Shown here: positions 17,891-28,882 of the stretch, piece after piece
Layout of the letters: the number at the start of each line of letters is the position of its first letter
Position numbering within the stretch: position 1 is the first letter of the stretch
DNA from: Enterobacter sp. EA-1
GTDB lineage: Bacteria; Pseudomonadota; Gammaproteobacteria; Enterobacterales; Enterobacteriaceae
Assembly (NCBI GenBank): GCA_002886105.1
Contig: CP025776.1
Coordinates: forward strand, 3,224,001 to 3,288,000
Direction of reading: 5' to 3'
DNA: 64,000 bases
Position numbers and translations under genes: made by a program
Notes under the pieces: generated by a model
Database searches by the model: none
What the model was told of the DNA's origin: nothing
What the model saw: only the letters and a program-made list of their open reading frames with translations

Positions 17891-17978
17891 TGGCGGAAGC
17901 GCAGAGATTCGAACTCTGGAACCCTTTCGGGTCGCCGGTTTTCAAGACCGGTGCCTTCAACCGCTCGGCCACACTTCC
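17891..17978 (-). tRNA. serT: tRNA-Ser (anticodon UGA)
   Basis: An 88-base class II tRNA on the minus strand, beginning GGAAGTGTGGCCGAGCGGTT and ending with an encoded CCA. The anticodon loop CTTGAAA gives UGA. The long variable arm (CGACCCGAAAGGGTTC) and T-loop GTTCGAATC are present. Position beside yccA matches E. coli serT. Its 3' end faces the accessory region, the usual side for island insertion. No duplicate of the tRNA end is visible in the window. Confidence 0.97.
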
Positions 17979-17990
17979 GGAATGAGGCGC

Positions 17991-18019
17991 ACTATAAACA
18001 CCCTCGCGTCTTCTGTAAA
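17991..18019 (-). promoter_or_regulatory. serT promoter
   Basis: On the minus strand, -35 TTTACA (18014-18019), a 17-base spacer and -10 TATAGT (17991-17996). A GC-rich discriminator (GCGCC) follows, as in stringently controlled stable-RNA promoters. Confidence 0.75.
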
Positions 18020-18121
18020 GCCTGAGAATGTTCATTTGCCTGAAAAATCATCAAAACGTGTTGTTCGGCCTGGAAAAATCAACACAATGACTATTTATTC
18101 AGCGTGCAAAATACAAAACAA

Positions 18122-19744
18122 TCAGTGTTTCTTAATATACATGTCCTTTGTCAGGTAGTACCCCAGACTGTCAGGGCGCAATCCCCCCCACCCACGGTTT
18201 CACCCAGATGGGTACGAACATAATGGTAGACAGGTATCGCCGGCACATCCTGACCCGTGATATCTTCCGCCTGCTGATAATACTTACCGCGCTCGGTGAT
18301 ATCTTTAGCCTTCGCCGCGTTACGCAACGCCTCGTCGTAGGCCGGGTTGCTGTACTGGCTGGTATTCTCGCTATCGCCGGTGCGGAAATTGTTGAGGAAC
18401 GTTGCGGCATCATCATAATCAGCAATCCATGCATAGCGCACAGCATCAAAATTGCCGTTGTGCATGGTATCCAGCATGGTTTTCCACCTCGGTTTTGCAA
18501 TTTAGCCCTCAACCCCCAGATTTTTCTTCCACATCGAGCTGGCTGCGATAGCGATGCGTTGATGCGTCTCCATCGTGTTATAGAGCAAATTAAAAAGTCA
18601 GCGGATGGGCATCATTGAACCCCGCCTCATTGAGCAGTTTTTTGGCTTCGGCAAGGCGTTTTTCGCGCGGCCATGATGCATATTCAGGTGAAGCGATCTT
18701 TACCCCACCAATTTCCGGTTGGCTAATCACCCACGCAGGACGTTGCCCCTGAGCCATGACCTTATCGGCGATGATATCTTTATCCAGCGCCATATTAGTC
18801 GCCGCAGGCGCGGATCGTTAAATGGCGGTTTGGTGGTATTGAATTCGTAGTAATAGGTAGCCAGCTGCGGGTCCACATTGACCTGATCGCCCAGCGTTTT
18901 CTGTAATTGTGCGAACTGGTTCACAGGGATGGTATAGGTGATATCAATTTCACCGGCTTTAAACCGGTTAACGTCGGCGGTTTCCGAATTGATCGGCAGA
19001 TACGTCACCTTATTGATTACCGTCTCTTTATCATTCCAGTAGCGCTTATTGCGCTCAGCACTAATACGCTCATTCACCACCCAATCCGTCACCTTATAGG
19101 CCCCGCTGGTGACAATATGTTCCGGCTTTGTCCACTTCTCGCCAAAGCGGCTAATTAACACTTTATCGACTGGCACCAGTGAAGGATGCGCCAGCATTGG
19201 CAGAAAAGAGGCCGTCGGTTGCGTCAACGTCACCTCAAGCGTTGAATCGTCCAGCGCCTTCACACCCAGCGTATCCGGGGATTTCGTGCCCTTCGCAATG
19301 TCCGTCGCATTGACGATGTGCATATTGCCGGGGATAACTGGCATAGGGTGACGCGGTCTTCGGATCAACCAGACGCTGCCAGCTCCAGACCACATCTTTG
19401 CCGTAATTGCAGTACCGTCTGACCAGTAATACCCGGGCGTAAATGGAAAACCCAGACCGTGTTGTCCTTGTTCTCCCATTTTTCCGCCGCGGTTCAATGG
19501 TTCCATCCTTTCTGACCGCCACCAGCCCATCAAAGATATCGCTGATGATATTAAATTCGACATCGCTTTCGACTTTATGCGGATCCAGCGACGCGGGCTC
19601 ACTGCCATTGTTGCGTACCAGTTCCTGTTTTTCCGCGAGCACGGTTCCTGCCGGCACCGTCGCAGCAAACGCGCCTGAACATACGCTCAGAATGCCGACA
19701 GTCAATAAAGAAAGTGCAATGTGATTACGTGTTTGAGGTTTCAT
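18122..19744 (-). CDS. OppA/MppA-like periplasmic oligopeptide-binding protein
   Basis: Substrate-binding protein of a peptide ABC transporter (SBP family 5), periplasmic. Signal peptide LSLLTVGILSVCSGAFAA, then LVRNNGSEPASLDPHKVES, the family start. Further segments: YYWSDGTAITAKDVVWSWQR (after frame correction), LEVTLTQPTASFLPMLAH, TSGAYKVTDWVVNE, YWNDKETVINKVTYLPI, YYYEFNTTKPPFNDPR, MALDKDIIADKVM, FDAVRYAWIADYDDA, SQYSNPAYDEAL, and an end of YLTKDMYIKKH. About 540 residues, normal length. Frame changes fall near 19490, 19390, 19330, 18800, 18590, 18480 and 18190. It stands alone with no permease genes nearby, so it must share another transporter, as MppA does with Opp. Confidence 0.85.
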
Positions 19745-20014
19745 GTCCTTTGCCCTTGATCATTAATATTGTGACGATGCGAGTACACTCTTAGCGCTCA
19801 AATGATTACAGGGCAATATTTTTCCAGTGACATATAAGACACCAATATGGATTTGCATCACATTTACCCGCTCCAATTACGAAGTCCGCGTTTTGCCATA
19901 AGTCTCGCTAAAACAGACTTGCTCTATGAGTAAAGATGGGTAAAACAACTTTGTCAGGAAGCAAGTCTTTTCTAGACTCCACACTTAATTACATCTGTCA
20001 TAAGAGAGTGACTC

Positions 20015-20675
20015 ATGGATCGTATTATTACTTCCATCGCGTGACCGCACATCCCTGTTAAGCACCCATAAGGTCTTGCGCAATACCTATTTTCTGTTAA
20101 GCCTTACGCTGGCGTTTTCCGCGATCACAGCGACCGCAAGCACTGTATTAATGCTGCCCTCTCCGGGGCTTATCCTGACGCTGGTCGGTATGTACGGTCT
20201 GATGTTTCTGACCTATAAACTGGCGAACAAACCGACCGGCATCCCCGGCCGCTTTCGCGTTCACCGGCTTCCTCGGTTATATCCTTGGTCCAATGCTGAA
20301 CGCTTACCTCTCTGCCGGTATGGGCGATGTGATCGCTCTGGCGCTGGGTGGTACTGCGCTGGTCTTCTTCTGCTGCTCTGCCTATGTACTGACCACCCGC
20401 AAAGATATGTCATTCCTTGGCGGCATGCTGATGGCAGGCGTGGTGGTGGTGCTGATCGGGATGGTAGCCAATATCTTCCTGCAGCTTCCGGCGCTACATC
20501 TGGCGATTAGCGCAGTGTTCATTCTGATTTCTACTGGCGCTATCCTGTTTGAAACCAGCAACATTATTCACGGGGAGAAACGAACTACATTCGCGCCACC
20601 GTGAGTCTGTATGTGTCGCTGTACAACATTTTTGTCAGCCTGTTGAGTATCCTCGGTTTCGCCAGCAGAGACTGA
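20015..20675 (+). CDS. yccA: Inner-membrane protein YccA (BI-1 family, FtsH modulator)
   Basis: A seven-helix membrane protein of the Bax-inhibitor-1 family; in E. coli it is a substrate and modulator of the protease FtsH. ATG 20015 gives MDRIITS, then [80 protein letters not shown] and an end of [10 protein letters not shown]. Breaks at about 20035, 20243 (an expected CCTGG read as CCCCGG) and 20580. A terminator follows at 20699. Confidence 0.92.
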
Positions 20676-20698
20676 CCGCAATACTGCTCTTTTCCTAT

Positions 20699-20727
20699 AG
20701 CCCCGCTTATGCGGGGCTTTGTTTTTG
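20699..20727 (+). terminator. Terminator after yccA
   Basis: AGCCCCGC-TTAT-GCGGGGCT stem-loop followed by TTGTTTTT. Confidence 0.85.
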
Positions 20728-20766
20728 CTACACTCCCGCCGTTGTTGACTGACGTTGTGAAAAACT

Positions 20767-21094
20767 ATGTTGATCTTTGAAGGTAATGAGAATAGAGACC
20801 GATAGCGAAGGCTATCTGAAAGAGAGCGCATGCTGGAGCGGCGCTGGCGCAGGCGATCGCGGAAAAGAAAATATCACCCTCTCCCCGAGCACTGGGAAGT
20901 GGTGCGTTTTGTGCGAGAGTTTTACCCGGAGTTCAATACGTCTCCCCGCCATTCGCATGCTGGTTAAAGCGATGGCGAATAAATATGGCGAAGAAAAAGG
21001 TAACAGCCGCTATCTGTACCGCCTGTTCCCGAAAGGACCGGCAAAGCAGGCGACCAAAATCGCCGGCCTGCCAAAACCAGTGAAGTGCATTTAA
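20767..21094 (+). CDS. tusE: Sulfurtransferase TusE
   Basis: Relays sulfur from TusBCD to MnmA for 2-thiouridine in tRNA wobble positions. Starts MLIFEG; after small frame changes (near 20788, 20840, 20890 and 20945) come [47 protein letters not shown] and [20 protein letters not shown]. The catalytic penultimate cysteine (PVKCI) is present. It converges on yccX, the two stops overlapping. Confidence 0.9.
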
Positions 21095-21369
21095 TAACGG
21101 ATGTCGAAACGGGTCCATTCTTTACCGGGTTGATGCGGTTCAGTAAGAACCCTGTCGACCCGGGCGCTGCGTGGACCGCCTGCTTTTAGCCATTCAATAA
21201 GTTTGTTGACCGCTTCTGCGTCGCCGCAGGCCAGTACTTCTACGCTGCCATCATCAAGATTACGCGCATAACCCGTCAGGCCCAGTCGCTGGGCTTCATG
21301 CTGCGTGCTGTAACGGAACCCAACGCCCTGCACCATTCCGTGTATCCAGATTGTGCATACCTGTGCCAT
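21091..21369 (-). CDS. yccX: Acylphosphatase YccX
   Basis: A small cytosolic enzyme hydrolysing acyl phosphates. The frame is intact. ATG at 21367-21369, with AGGAGG upstream, is preferred over the ATG 33 bases earlier. The signature [14 protein letters not shown] (catalytic Arg) and the Asn of [11 protein letters not shown] are both present. 92 residues, normal length. Its stop overlaps that of tusE. Confidence 0.92.
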   Translation of the reverse strand: MAQVCTIWIHGMVQGVGFRYSTQHEAQRLGLTGYARNLDDGSVEVLACGDAEAVNKLIEWLKAGGPRSARVDRVLTEPHQPGKEWTRFDIRY

Positions 21370-21462
21370 CTTCGTCCTCCTTTCGCTGCTGGCGCGTTGC
21401 ATTTAACCGGCGAACCCGTGACAATAGCGCCCATTTTCTTCCAGTTTACAGAATAGCCGAAT

Positions 21463-22658
21463 ATGAGTGTACGTTTAGTGTTAGCCAAAGGGCGCGAGAA
21501 ATCACTGTTGCGCCGCCACCCGTGGGAGTTTTTCTCCGGCGCAGTCGCGCGCATGGAAGGCAAAGCCAGTCTCGGAGAAACCGTTGATATCGTCGATCAT
21601 CAGGGTAAATGGCTGGCGCGGGGCGCATTATCGCCCGCATCACAAATACGTGCCCGCGTCTGGACGTTTGATAAAGACGAAAGCATTGATATTGATTTCT
21701 TTACCCGCCGCCTGCAACGCGCGCGCAGCAGTGGCGTGACTGGGTGGCGCAGCGCGACGGTCTCGACAGCTATCGTCTGATTGCGGGCGAATCCGATGGC
21801 CTGCCCGGTGTGACCATCGATCGCTTTGGCAATTTTTTAGTTCTGCAACTGCTGAGCGCAGGGGCGGAATATCAGCGCCCTGCTCTGCTCTCCGCGCTGC
21901 AAACGCTTTATCCGCATTGCGCTATTTATGATCGCAGCGATGTTGCCGTACGTAAAAAGAGGGGCTGGAACTCACCCAGTGGGCCGGTTCTGGGCGAACT
22001 GCCGCCCGCGCTGCTGCCTATTGAAGAAAACGGCATGAAGCTATATGTCGATATTCAGGGCGGACATAAAACCGGCTATTACCTCGATCAACGTGATAGC
22101 CGTCTGGCTACCCGCCGTTATGTGGCAGATAAACGTGTCCTTAACTGCTTCTCCTACACCGGAGGGTTCGCAGTTTCAGCGTTAATGGGAGGATGCCGTC
22201 AGGTAGTCAGCGTTGACACCTCACAGGAAGCCCTTGATGTTGCAAAACAAAACGTGACGCTGAACAAACTTGATCTCAGCAAAACGGAATTTGTGCGCGA
22301 TGACGTCTTTAAACTGCTGCGTAAGTACCGCGATCAAGGGGAAACCTTTGATGTTATCGTGATGGATCCACCCAAATTTGTTGAAAATAAAAGCCAGCTT
22401 ATGGGCGCATGCCGGGGATATAAGGACATCAATATGCTGGCGATCCAGCTCCTGAATCCCGGCGGGATACTGCTAACGTTCTCCTGTTCAGGTTTGATGA
22501 CCACAGATTTATTTCAGAAAATCATCGCCGATGCCGCAATAGATGCTGGCCGTGATGTACAATTTATAGAGCAGTTCCGTCAGGCCGCCGATCATCCGGT
22601 GATCGCTACCTACCCGGAAGGGCTGTATCTGAAAGGGTTTGCCTGTCGCGTCATGTAA
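21463..22658 (+). CDS. rlmI: 23S rRNA m5C1962 methyltransferase RlmI
   Basis: SAM-dependent methyltransferase with an N-terminal PUA domain ([19 protein letters not shown]) and a C-terminal Rossmann domain: [12 protein letters not shown] (SAM binding), [11 protein letters not shown] and LLTFSCSG with the catalytic cysteine. One net break near 21730 (an extra GC pair in a GCGCGC run). A second, self-compensating pair of errors near 21960-21985 scrambles a few residues (GWNSPS where GLELTQ fits), so a local sequence oddity there should not be trusted. Confidence 0.93.
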
Positions 22659-22700
22659 CTTGAATTTTGGAACCTCGCCCGCATATACAAGGGTATGTAG

Positions 22701-23037
<337 letters not shown>

Positions 23038-23040
23038 CAA

Positions 23041-23067
23041 CACCCCGCCAGCGCGGGGTGTTTTTTA
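23041..23067. terminator. Terminator between hspQ and yccU
   Basis: CACCCCGC-CAGC-GCGGGGTG followed by TTTTTTATTTT. It lies between converging genes and starts 3 bases after the hspQ stop. Confidence 0.88.
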
Positions 23068-23478
23068 TTTTGCAAGGCCGAGTCTGGGGATTTCGATGGC
23101 CGGGCAGCGATCCATTACCACGCTTAAGCCCGCTTCACGAGCCAGTACAGCGGCTTGTTCATTTATAACGCCCAGTTGCATCCACAACGTTTTGGCCCCT
23201 ACCGCGATAGCATCCTGTGCAACCTCCCATGCGGCCTCTGAGTTACGGAAAACATCCACCATATCAATCTTTTCCGGTATATCTGCCAACGTTGCATACC
23301 CTTTCTGACCTAATAGCGTACTGCCAGCCACTTTTGGCGACACGGGGATTACGTGATACCCCTGCTCCAACAGGTACTTCATCACGCGGTAGCTCGGACG
23401 ATCGGGCTTATTACTCGCCCCTACCAGCGCAATGGTCTGAGTTGATTGTAAAATATCGGCAATATCGGTTTCTTTCAT
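23065..23478 (-). CDS. yccU: CoA-binding domain protein YccU
   Basis: One of the few intact frames here (137 residues). A Rossmann-type CoA-binding domain: [20 protein letters not shown] (nucleotide loop), [19 protein letters not shown] and an end of [13 protein letters not shown]. The role is not established. In E. coli yccT lies between this gene and mgsA; here mgsA follows after 136 bases, so yccT is absent. Confidence 0.92.
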   Translation of the reverse strand: MKETDIADILQSTQTIALVGASNKPDRPSYRVMKYLLEQGYHVIPVSPKVAGSTLLGQKGYATLADIPEKIDMVDVFRNSEAAWEVAQDAIAVGAKTLWMQLGVINEQAAVLAREAGLSVVMDRCPAIEIPRLGLAK

Positions 23479-23614
23479 GGTTTCCTCCGGGCGATTTCAC
23501 AAAGTGTAAATCAAACTGGTGAACTCAACCATTTTCATATTTTTTTAGCGGCTTCTCTTGCAGCATCAGGCGCTTCCAGTAATCTGTAGCAAAAATCACT
23601 GACGGAAATGGATT

Positions 23615-24091
23615 ATGGAATTAACGACTCGCACCCTACCCGTGCGTAAGCATATCGCGCTCGTTGCACACGATCACTGCAAGCAGATGTTGATGAAATG
23701 GGTAGAACGGCATCACCCCGTGTTAGCCAACCATCAACTGTATGCGACAGGTACCACCGGTAATTTGATCCAGCGCGCAACAGGACTGGAAGTCAACGCC
23801 ATGCTGAGCGGGCCGATGGGCGGCGATCAGCAGGTTGGCGCACTGATTTCCGAAGGGAAAATCGACGTACTGATTTTCTTCTGGGATCCGCTCAACGCCG
23901 TACCGCACGATCCCGATGTCAAAGCGCTGCTGCGCCTCGCCACGGTATGGAATATTCCGGTGGCAACCAACTTATCTACCGCTGACTTTATTATTGAGTC
24001 CCCACAATTCAATACCAGTGTCGACATCCTGATCCCGGATTATCAACGCTATCTTCCGAACGACTGTGAAGTAAAAGCAGGCGGCTTATAG
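23615..24091 (+). CDS. mgsA: Methylglyoxal synthase
   Basis: Converts dihydroxyacetone phosphate to methylglyoxal, a bypass of lower glycolysis under phosphate stress. Intact over the conserved body: [41 protein letters not shown] (catalytic Asp in GGDQQ), [20 protein letters not shown] and [10 protein letters not shown]. The last residues ([11 protein letters not shown]) do not fit the family, which ends near LPxRLK. A small indel near 24062 probably hides a stop at 24072-24074, just before the hairpin at 24077, so the true end is likely 24074. Confidence 0.93.
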   Translation: MELTTRTLPVRKHIALVAHDHCKQMLMKWVERHHPVLANHQLYATGTTGNLIQRATGLEVNAMLSGPMGGDQQVGALISEGKIDVLIFFWDPLNAVPHDPDVKALLRLATVWNIPVATNLSTADFIIESPQFNTSVDILIPDYQRYLPNDCEVKAGGL

Positions 24092-24099
24092 CCGCCTGC
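24077..24099. terminator. Bidirectional terminator between mgsA and helD
   Basis: GCAGGCGGC-TTATA-GCCGCCTGC, a perfect 9-base stem. On the minus strand it is followed by TTTTAC, which suits helD; on the plus strand a weaker T-run follows. Confidence 0.8.
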
Positions 24100-24101
24100 T
24101 G

Positions 24102-26167
24102 TCAGGGTTTTCTCGCCTGTGGCACGTCCAGAGACTTAAGGATGTCGACAAACCTCGACGGGTTCTCTTTATCAAATAATAACCAGACACGTTTACGCGC
24201 GCGGGTCAACGCCACATATAACAACCTGCGCTCCTCTGCATCGGGGGAAATCCTCTGGTTGCGGCAGCAGCGCCTGTTCCATAATCGACTCACGGGCCGG
24301 AGCGGGAAAACCGTCCTGTCCTTCCTGCAATCCCAACACGATCACATAATCCGCCTGCTGCCCCCTTACTGGCATGAATGGTCATAAAATCGAGCTGCAA
24401 TTTCGGCCAACGCGTCGCCGCCTTGTCCAGACTCGCGGGTTTACCGTGATGATAACGGGCCGAGGAGCAGAATACGATCTTCCGGCGTAGCATAACCGCT
24501 GAGTTTGTCCAGTAAGGCATCCAACTGGTCCTGCGCCAGTAGCGTAACAGCATGCTTATCACCAGCCGTCAGGCTGTTCAGTGGTTTTGCGAGTTGCCAC
24601 GGGTTTTGCTGAATGAAGCGATTAGCAACGTTGCCAATTCGCGTATTGAAACGGTGAGCAGTGTCGAGTGCGCAAAGATCGCCCTCGCCAAAATAATCAT
24701 GGAAAGCCGTCGTCAGTGAGGAGTTGCGCACCGCTAAAACGGTAAATTGCCTGCCAGTCATCCCCAACGGCAAAGAGTGTCGTCTGTGAGTTCTGCTTAC
24801 GCAGTGCTGCCAGCAACGCTGCACGTTGTGGCGAAATATCCGGAATTCATCCACCAGAATATGTTTCCGAGGGACTGATAAATCGCCCTTTATCCAGCAC
24901 ATTTATTGCACCGGTGGATCAGCCCGGAAAAATCGACAGCATTCTCCTCTTTTAAGGCTGTTTTCCGGTGGCTTTCAACAACGGAGCCATCAGTTTGATA
25001 CGCTTGCTAAACAGCTCCCGAACCTCTTCCGGCGCGCTGGCAATCATCTCCGCCTGAGCACCGCCGTGCATTCGCATTAAGCCAATCCAGCGATCCAGAC
25101 GGGGAGCAATACGCCGCTGCAATGCAGAGTTTTCCCAGAAGTTACCTTCCGGAACGCTCCACTCCATCTCCTCTTCCAGCCATTGCCGCCACCCTTTAGC
25201 TTGTGCTTTCTTTTCACTGCATTGGGAACACCAGTGCATCGGTCAGGAGCGCCAGTCGCGCCGGGGTATCGCTTTCAAGCTCACTGACTTGCGGAACTTT
25301 TTTGCTTCCCTGCTGGATAATGTGCAGCGCCAGCGCATGGAAAGTCCGGGCAGTGATCTCCTCGGTATGCAGCCGCTCACGGATACGGTCATCCATTTCC
25401 CGGGCCGCCTGACGACCAAAAAGCCAACAACAGGATCTGCTCAGGCGCGGCTTCACCCCGCGCTAACAACCAACCGGCCCTCGCCACCAGCACCGAGGTT
25501 TTACCGCTCCCCGCGCCTGCAAGCACCAGCAATGCGTGTTCCCCGTTAACAACGGCTCGTGCCTGCGCCGGATTCAGCGGCGAGGTTTCAACCCCGGTCG
25601 AAAAATGCTGCATATTCCACCAGCATAGCGTCGGTATAGGCTTGATTATGCTGTGTGCGGCGTCCCTCAATGTCATTAAGCCACGCCTGACACTGTCGCC
25701 AAAGTTCACGGCAATTATCAAATTCATGCAGACGGCTGGTTGGCACGGGCAACGCCGTAAATGCCTGCTGCAACTGTTGCTGGAGGCCGCTAATTTGCTT
25801 GCGCGTCAGCCACTTTTTTTTGCTCTATGCGTCCGGCAATCAGCTCCAATTGCGCAGATAAAACACCTGCAGCAACCTCGCTCATCTCCTTGCTCCAGTT
25901 ATTCCAGCGCTCATTCAAGTGGTGATAAAAACGCTGGGTTTCGTTCCACTCCAGTACCATGGAGGCGCACAACTTTTGTCAGCAAGCAGAAACTCCATCT
26001 CTCCCCATACCAATCCGCGTTTGCATTCGATTGCCAATAGCTGATTGAAAGGAATAAGGTATTCATGTCGATCGCCTGCGACTTTGACGCCCGCGTTAAG
26101 GATCACCGCACGATCATAAGGGTGCTGCGCCAGACGTTTTCCCGGTGGAGGTCGCTTTCAGTTCCAT
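24102..26167 (-). CDS. helD: DNA helicase IV
   Basis: A UvrD-like superfamily I 3'-5' helicase. ATG at 26165-26167 starts MELKATSTGKRLAQHPYD. Walker A is in LVLAGAGSGKTSVL (near 25525); further segments are PLNPAQARAVVNGEHALL, RERLHTEEITARTFHALAL, TIHASKG and LYVALTRARKRVWLLFD (motif VI). About 685 residues once rejoined. Breaks fall near 26100, 25965, 25800, 25600, 25425, 25235, 24940, 24850, 24740, 24450 and 24280, one of the most fragmented genes in the window. Confidence 0.9.
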
Positions 26168-26289
26168 GTCTTATTGTTCTCAGCTTGTGACAATAATTGC
26201 CAGTTTACCTGCCAGAGAATTGGTGCTCCAGTCCAAAAAATCGTTACAATTGCCGGGACATGTTTCTCACCGTATTACACCGAGGTTTT

Positions 26290-26731
26290 ATGCGTACCGT
26301 TCTGAATATTCTGAACTTTGTGCTTGGCGGTTTTGCCACCACGTTAGGCTGGCTGCTGGCGACACTGGTGAGTATGGTGTTGATTATCACCCTGCCGCTG
26401 ACGCGCTCCTGTTGGGAAATCACTAAACTTTCGCTGGTACCATGGGGAAATGAAGCGATCCATGTCGACGAACTGGCTCCCCAAGGTAAAAACGTTCTGC
26501 TAAACGCAGGCGGTACCGCGCTGAACATCATCTGGTTTGTGCTCTTTGGCTGGTGGCTGTGCATCATGCACATTGTCGCCGGGATAACACAGTGCCTGAC
26601 CATTATCGGCATTCCCGTTGGCGTGGCGAATTTTAAGATTGCCGCCATTGCCCTGCCAGTTGGCCGCCGCGTGGTTTCTGTCGAAACGGCACGTGCCGCG
26701 CGAAGCTAATGCTCGCCGCCGTTTTCAGTAA
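26290..26731 (+). CDS. yccF: Inner-membrane protein YccF
   Basis: DUF307 family, with four hydrophobic segments: LNFVLGGFATTLGWLLATLV, ALNIIWFVLFGWWLCIMHI and others, plus the conserved CWEITKLSLVPWGNEAIHVD. A single lost base near 26660 or 26700 hides the normal C-terminus (REANARRRFQ, stop at 26729-26731). Starts 17 bases upstream of yccS; the two are probably co-transcribed. No established function. Confidence 0.9.
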
Positions 26732-26748
26732 TTGGATAGCCATTCGCT

Positions 26749-28882
26749 ATGTTGAGCCCTCTTATTCGTCGCTACACATGGAACAGTGCCTCGGCTTTAT
26801 AACGTCAGGATTTTTATCGCTCTTTGCGGAACCGCGGCGTTGCCCTCGGGTACTCGGTGAGGTAAAACTGACTATTCCCTTAACGCTCGGTGTCGTCGCA
26901 GCAGCGCTGGCGGATCTGGACGATCGCCTCACCGGACGCCTGCGTAACCTCATCATTACCTTGATTTGTTTTTTTATCGCCTCAGCATCCGTCGAATTGC
27001 TCTTTCCGTGGCCATGGCTGTTTGCCATTGGTCTGGTCAGCTCAACAATTGGCTTTATTTTGCTGGGTGGACTTGGCCAACGTTATGCCACTATCGCCTT
27101 CGGCGCGTTGCTCATTGCGGTCTATACCATGCTGGGGGATCTCGCTGTTCGAGCAATGGTATCAGCAGCCACTGTTGCTACTGGCTGGCGCCATCTGGTT
27201 TAACGTGTTGACCGCTGGTCGGCCACCGGTCTTCCCGATTCGCGCGCTGCAGGACAATCTGTCACGTTGCTATGAAGGGCTGGCGCACTATCTGGAGTTA
27301 AAGTCACGGTTGTTTGACCCGGACATTGAGGATGAAAACCAGTGCACCTTTATACGATCTCGCGCTGGCCAACGGCCAACTGGTGACAACACTGAACCAG
27401 ACTAAAGCGACGCTTCTCACCCGGCTGCGCGGAGACCGCGGGCAGCGCAGCACCCGCCAGACGCTCCATTATTATTTCGCCGCGCAGGATATCCACGAAC
27501 GCGCCAGTTCGTCGCATATTCAGTATCAAACGTTACGTGAACACTTTCGCTATAGCGATGTTATGTTTCGCTTTCAGCGGCTGTTATCGATGCAATCTCA
27601 GGCCTGTGCTCAGCTTTCCCGGGCAATTTTACTGCGCGTGCCTTATCAACATGACTCCCGCTTCGAACGGGCATTTGTGCACTGGATGCTGCACTGGATC
27701 GTATTCACGTTAATGGCGCGACATCGCCTGAGCATATGAAAGCACTCGGCTTTCTGTTGGATAATTTGCGCGCCATTGATGCACAACTAGCAAGTATTGA
27801 ATCCGGCCAACCACAACCGTTGTCAGCAAGTGACACCGAAAACCAGCTCGCCGATGACAGCCTGAGCGGTTTCAGCGACATCTGGCTACGGATACGCAAC
27901 AATTTGTCGCCGGAATCAGCGTTATTTCGTCATGCTGTACGCATGTCTGTGGTGTTATGTATTGGTTATGCGTTTATCCAAATCACCGGACTACAGCATG
28001 GTTACTGGATCCTGCTCACCAGCCTTTTGTGTGCCAACCGAACTATAATGCCACACGCCATCGCCTGACTTTGCGCGTAATCGGTACGTTGGTGGGTGTC
28101 GCTATTGGTTTACCTGTGCTCTATTTTGTTCCTTCCCATGAAGGGCAATTAATATTGATCGTTATTACCGGCGTGCTGTTTTTGCCTTCCGCACAGTCCA
28201 GTATGCACACGCGACAATGTTTATTACCCTGTTGGTATTGCTGTGTTTTAACCTGCTGGGAGAAGGTTTTGAAGTCGCCATTCCCCGTATTATCGATACC
28301 CTTATCGGGTGCGCCATCGCACACCGGGCGGCAGTGAGTTTTATCTGGCCCGACTGGCGTTTTCGCCATTTATCACGCGTTACGGAGCAGGCATTTGACG
28401 CCAATTGCCGTTATCTTGATGCTATTCTTGAGCAGTATCATCAGGGACGTGATAACCGCCCGGCTTACCGCATTGCCCGCCGGAATGCCTACAACCGTGA
28501 TGCGGAACTGGCTTCCGTGGTATCGAATATGTCCACCGAACTCCCGGCGCATCCTCGGAACTTCGCGACGCGGCCTTCCGGTTGTTGTGCCTGAACCATA
28601 GTTTTACCAGCTACATCTCAGCATTGGGCGCTCACCGTGAACAGCTCACGCAACCCGATATTTTGCGTCTTCTTGATGATGCTGTTTGTTATGTCGACGA
28701 TGCCCTGCATCACCTCCCCTGCCAGTGAGGGACGCGTGCAGGAAGCGCTCGCCGACTTATCGCAAAGAATTAAACATCTGGAACCACGTCCGGACAGCAA
28801 AGAGCCACTGGTGCTTCAGCAAATTGGATTGCTCATCGCTTTACTGCCGGAAGTGTGTCGTCTGAAACGGCAAATCGCTTAG
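26749..28882 (+). CDS. yccS: Putative aromatic-acid-exporter-like membrane protein YccS
   Basis: FUSC/YccS family, two sets of membrane helices flanking cytoplasmic domains. Starts MLSPLIRRYTWNSAWLYNVR (after correction near 26800). Segments include KLTIPLTLGVVAAALADLDD, ELLFPWPWLFAIGLVSS, ASSSHIQYQTLREHFRYSD, LLDNLRAIDAQLASIES, YWILLTSL, RLTLRVIGTLVGVAIGLPV, ITLLVLLCFNLLGEGFEVAI, DANCRYLDAILEQYHQGRDN and LVLQQIGLLIALLPEV. Ends RLKRQIA, about ten residues shorter than my memory of E. coli YccS. At least ten frame changes. The stop overlaps that of sxy by a few bases. Confidence 0.9.

Noticed and set aside
24062-24091. A longer MgsA C-terminus unique to this strain
   Set aside because: The extension runs into a terminator hairpin, and a single correction restores the normal end before that hairpin.
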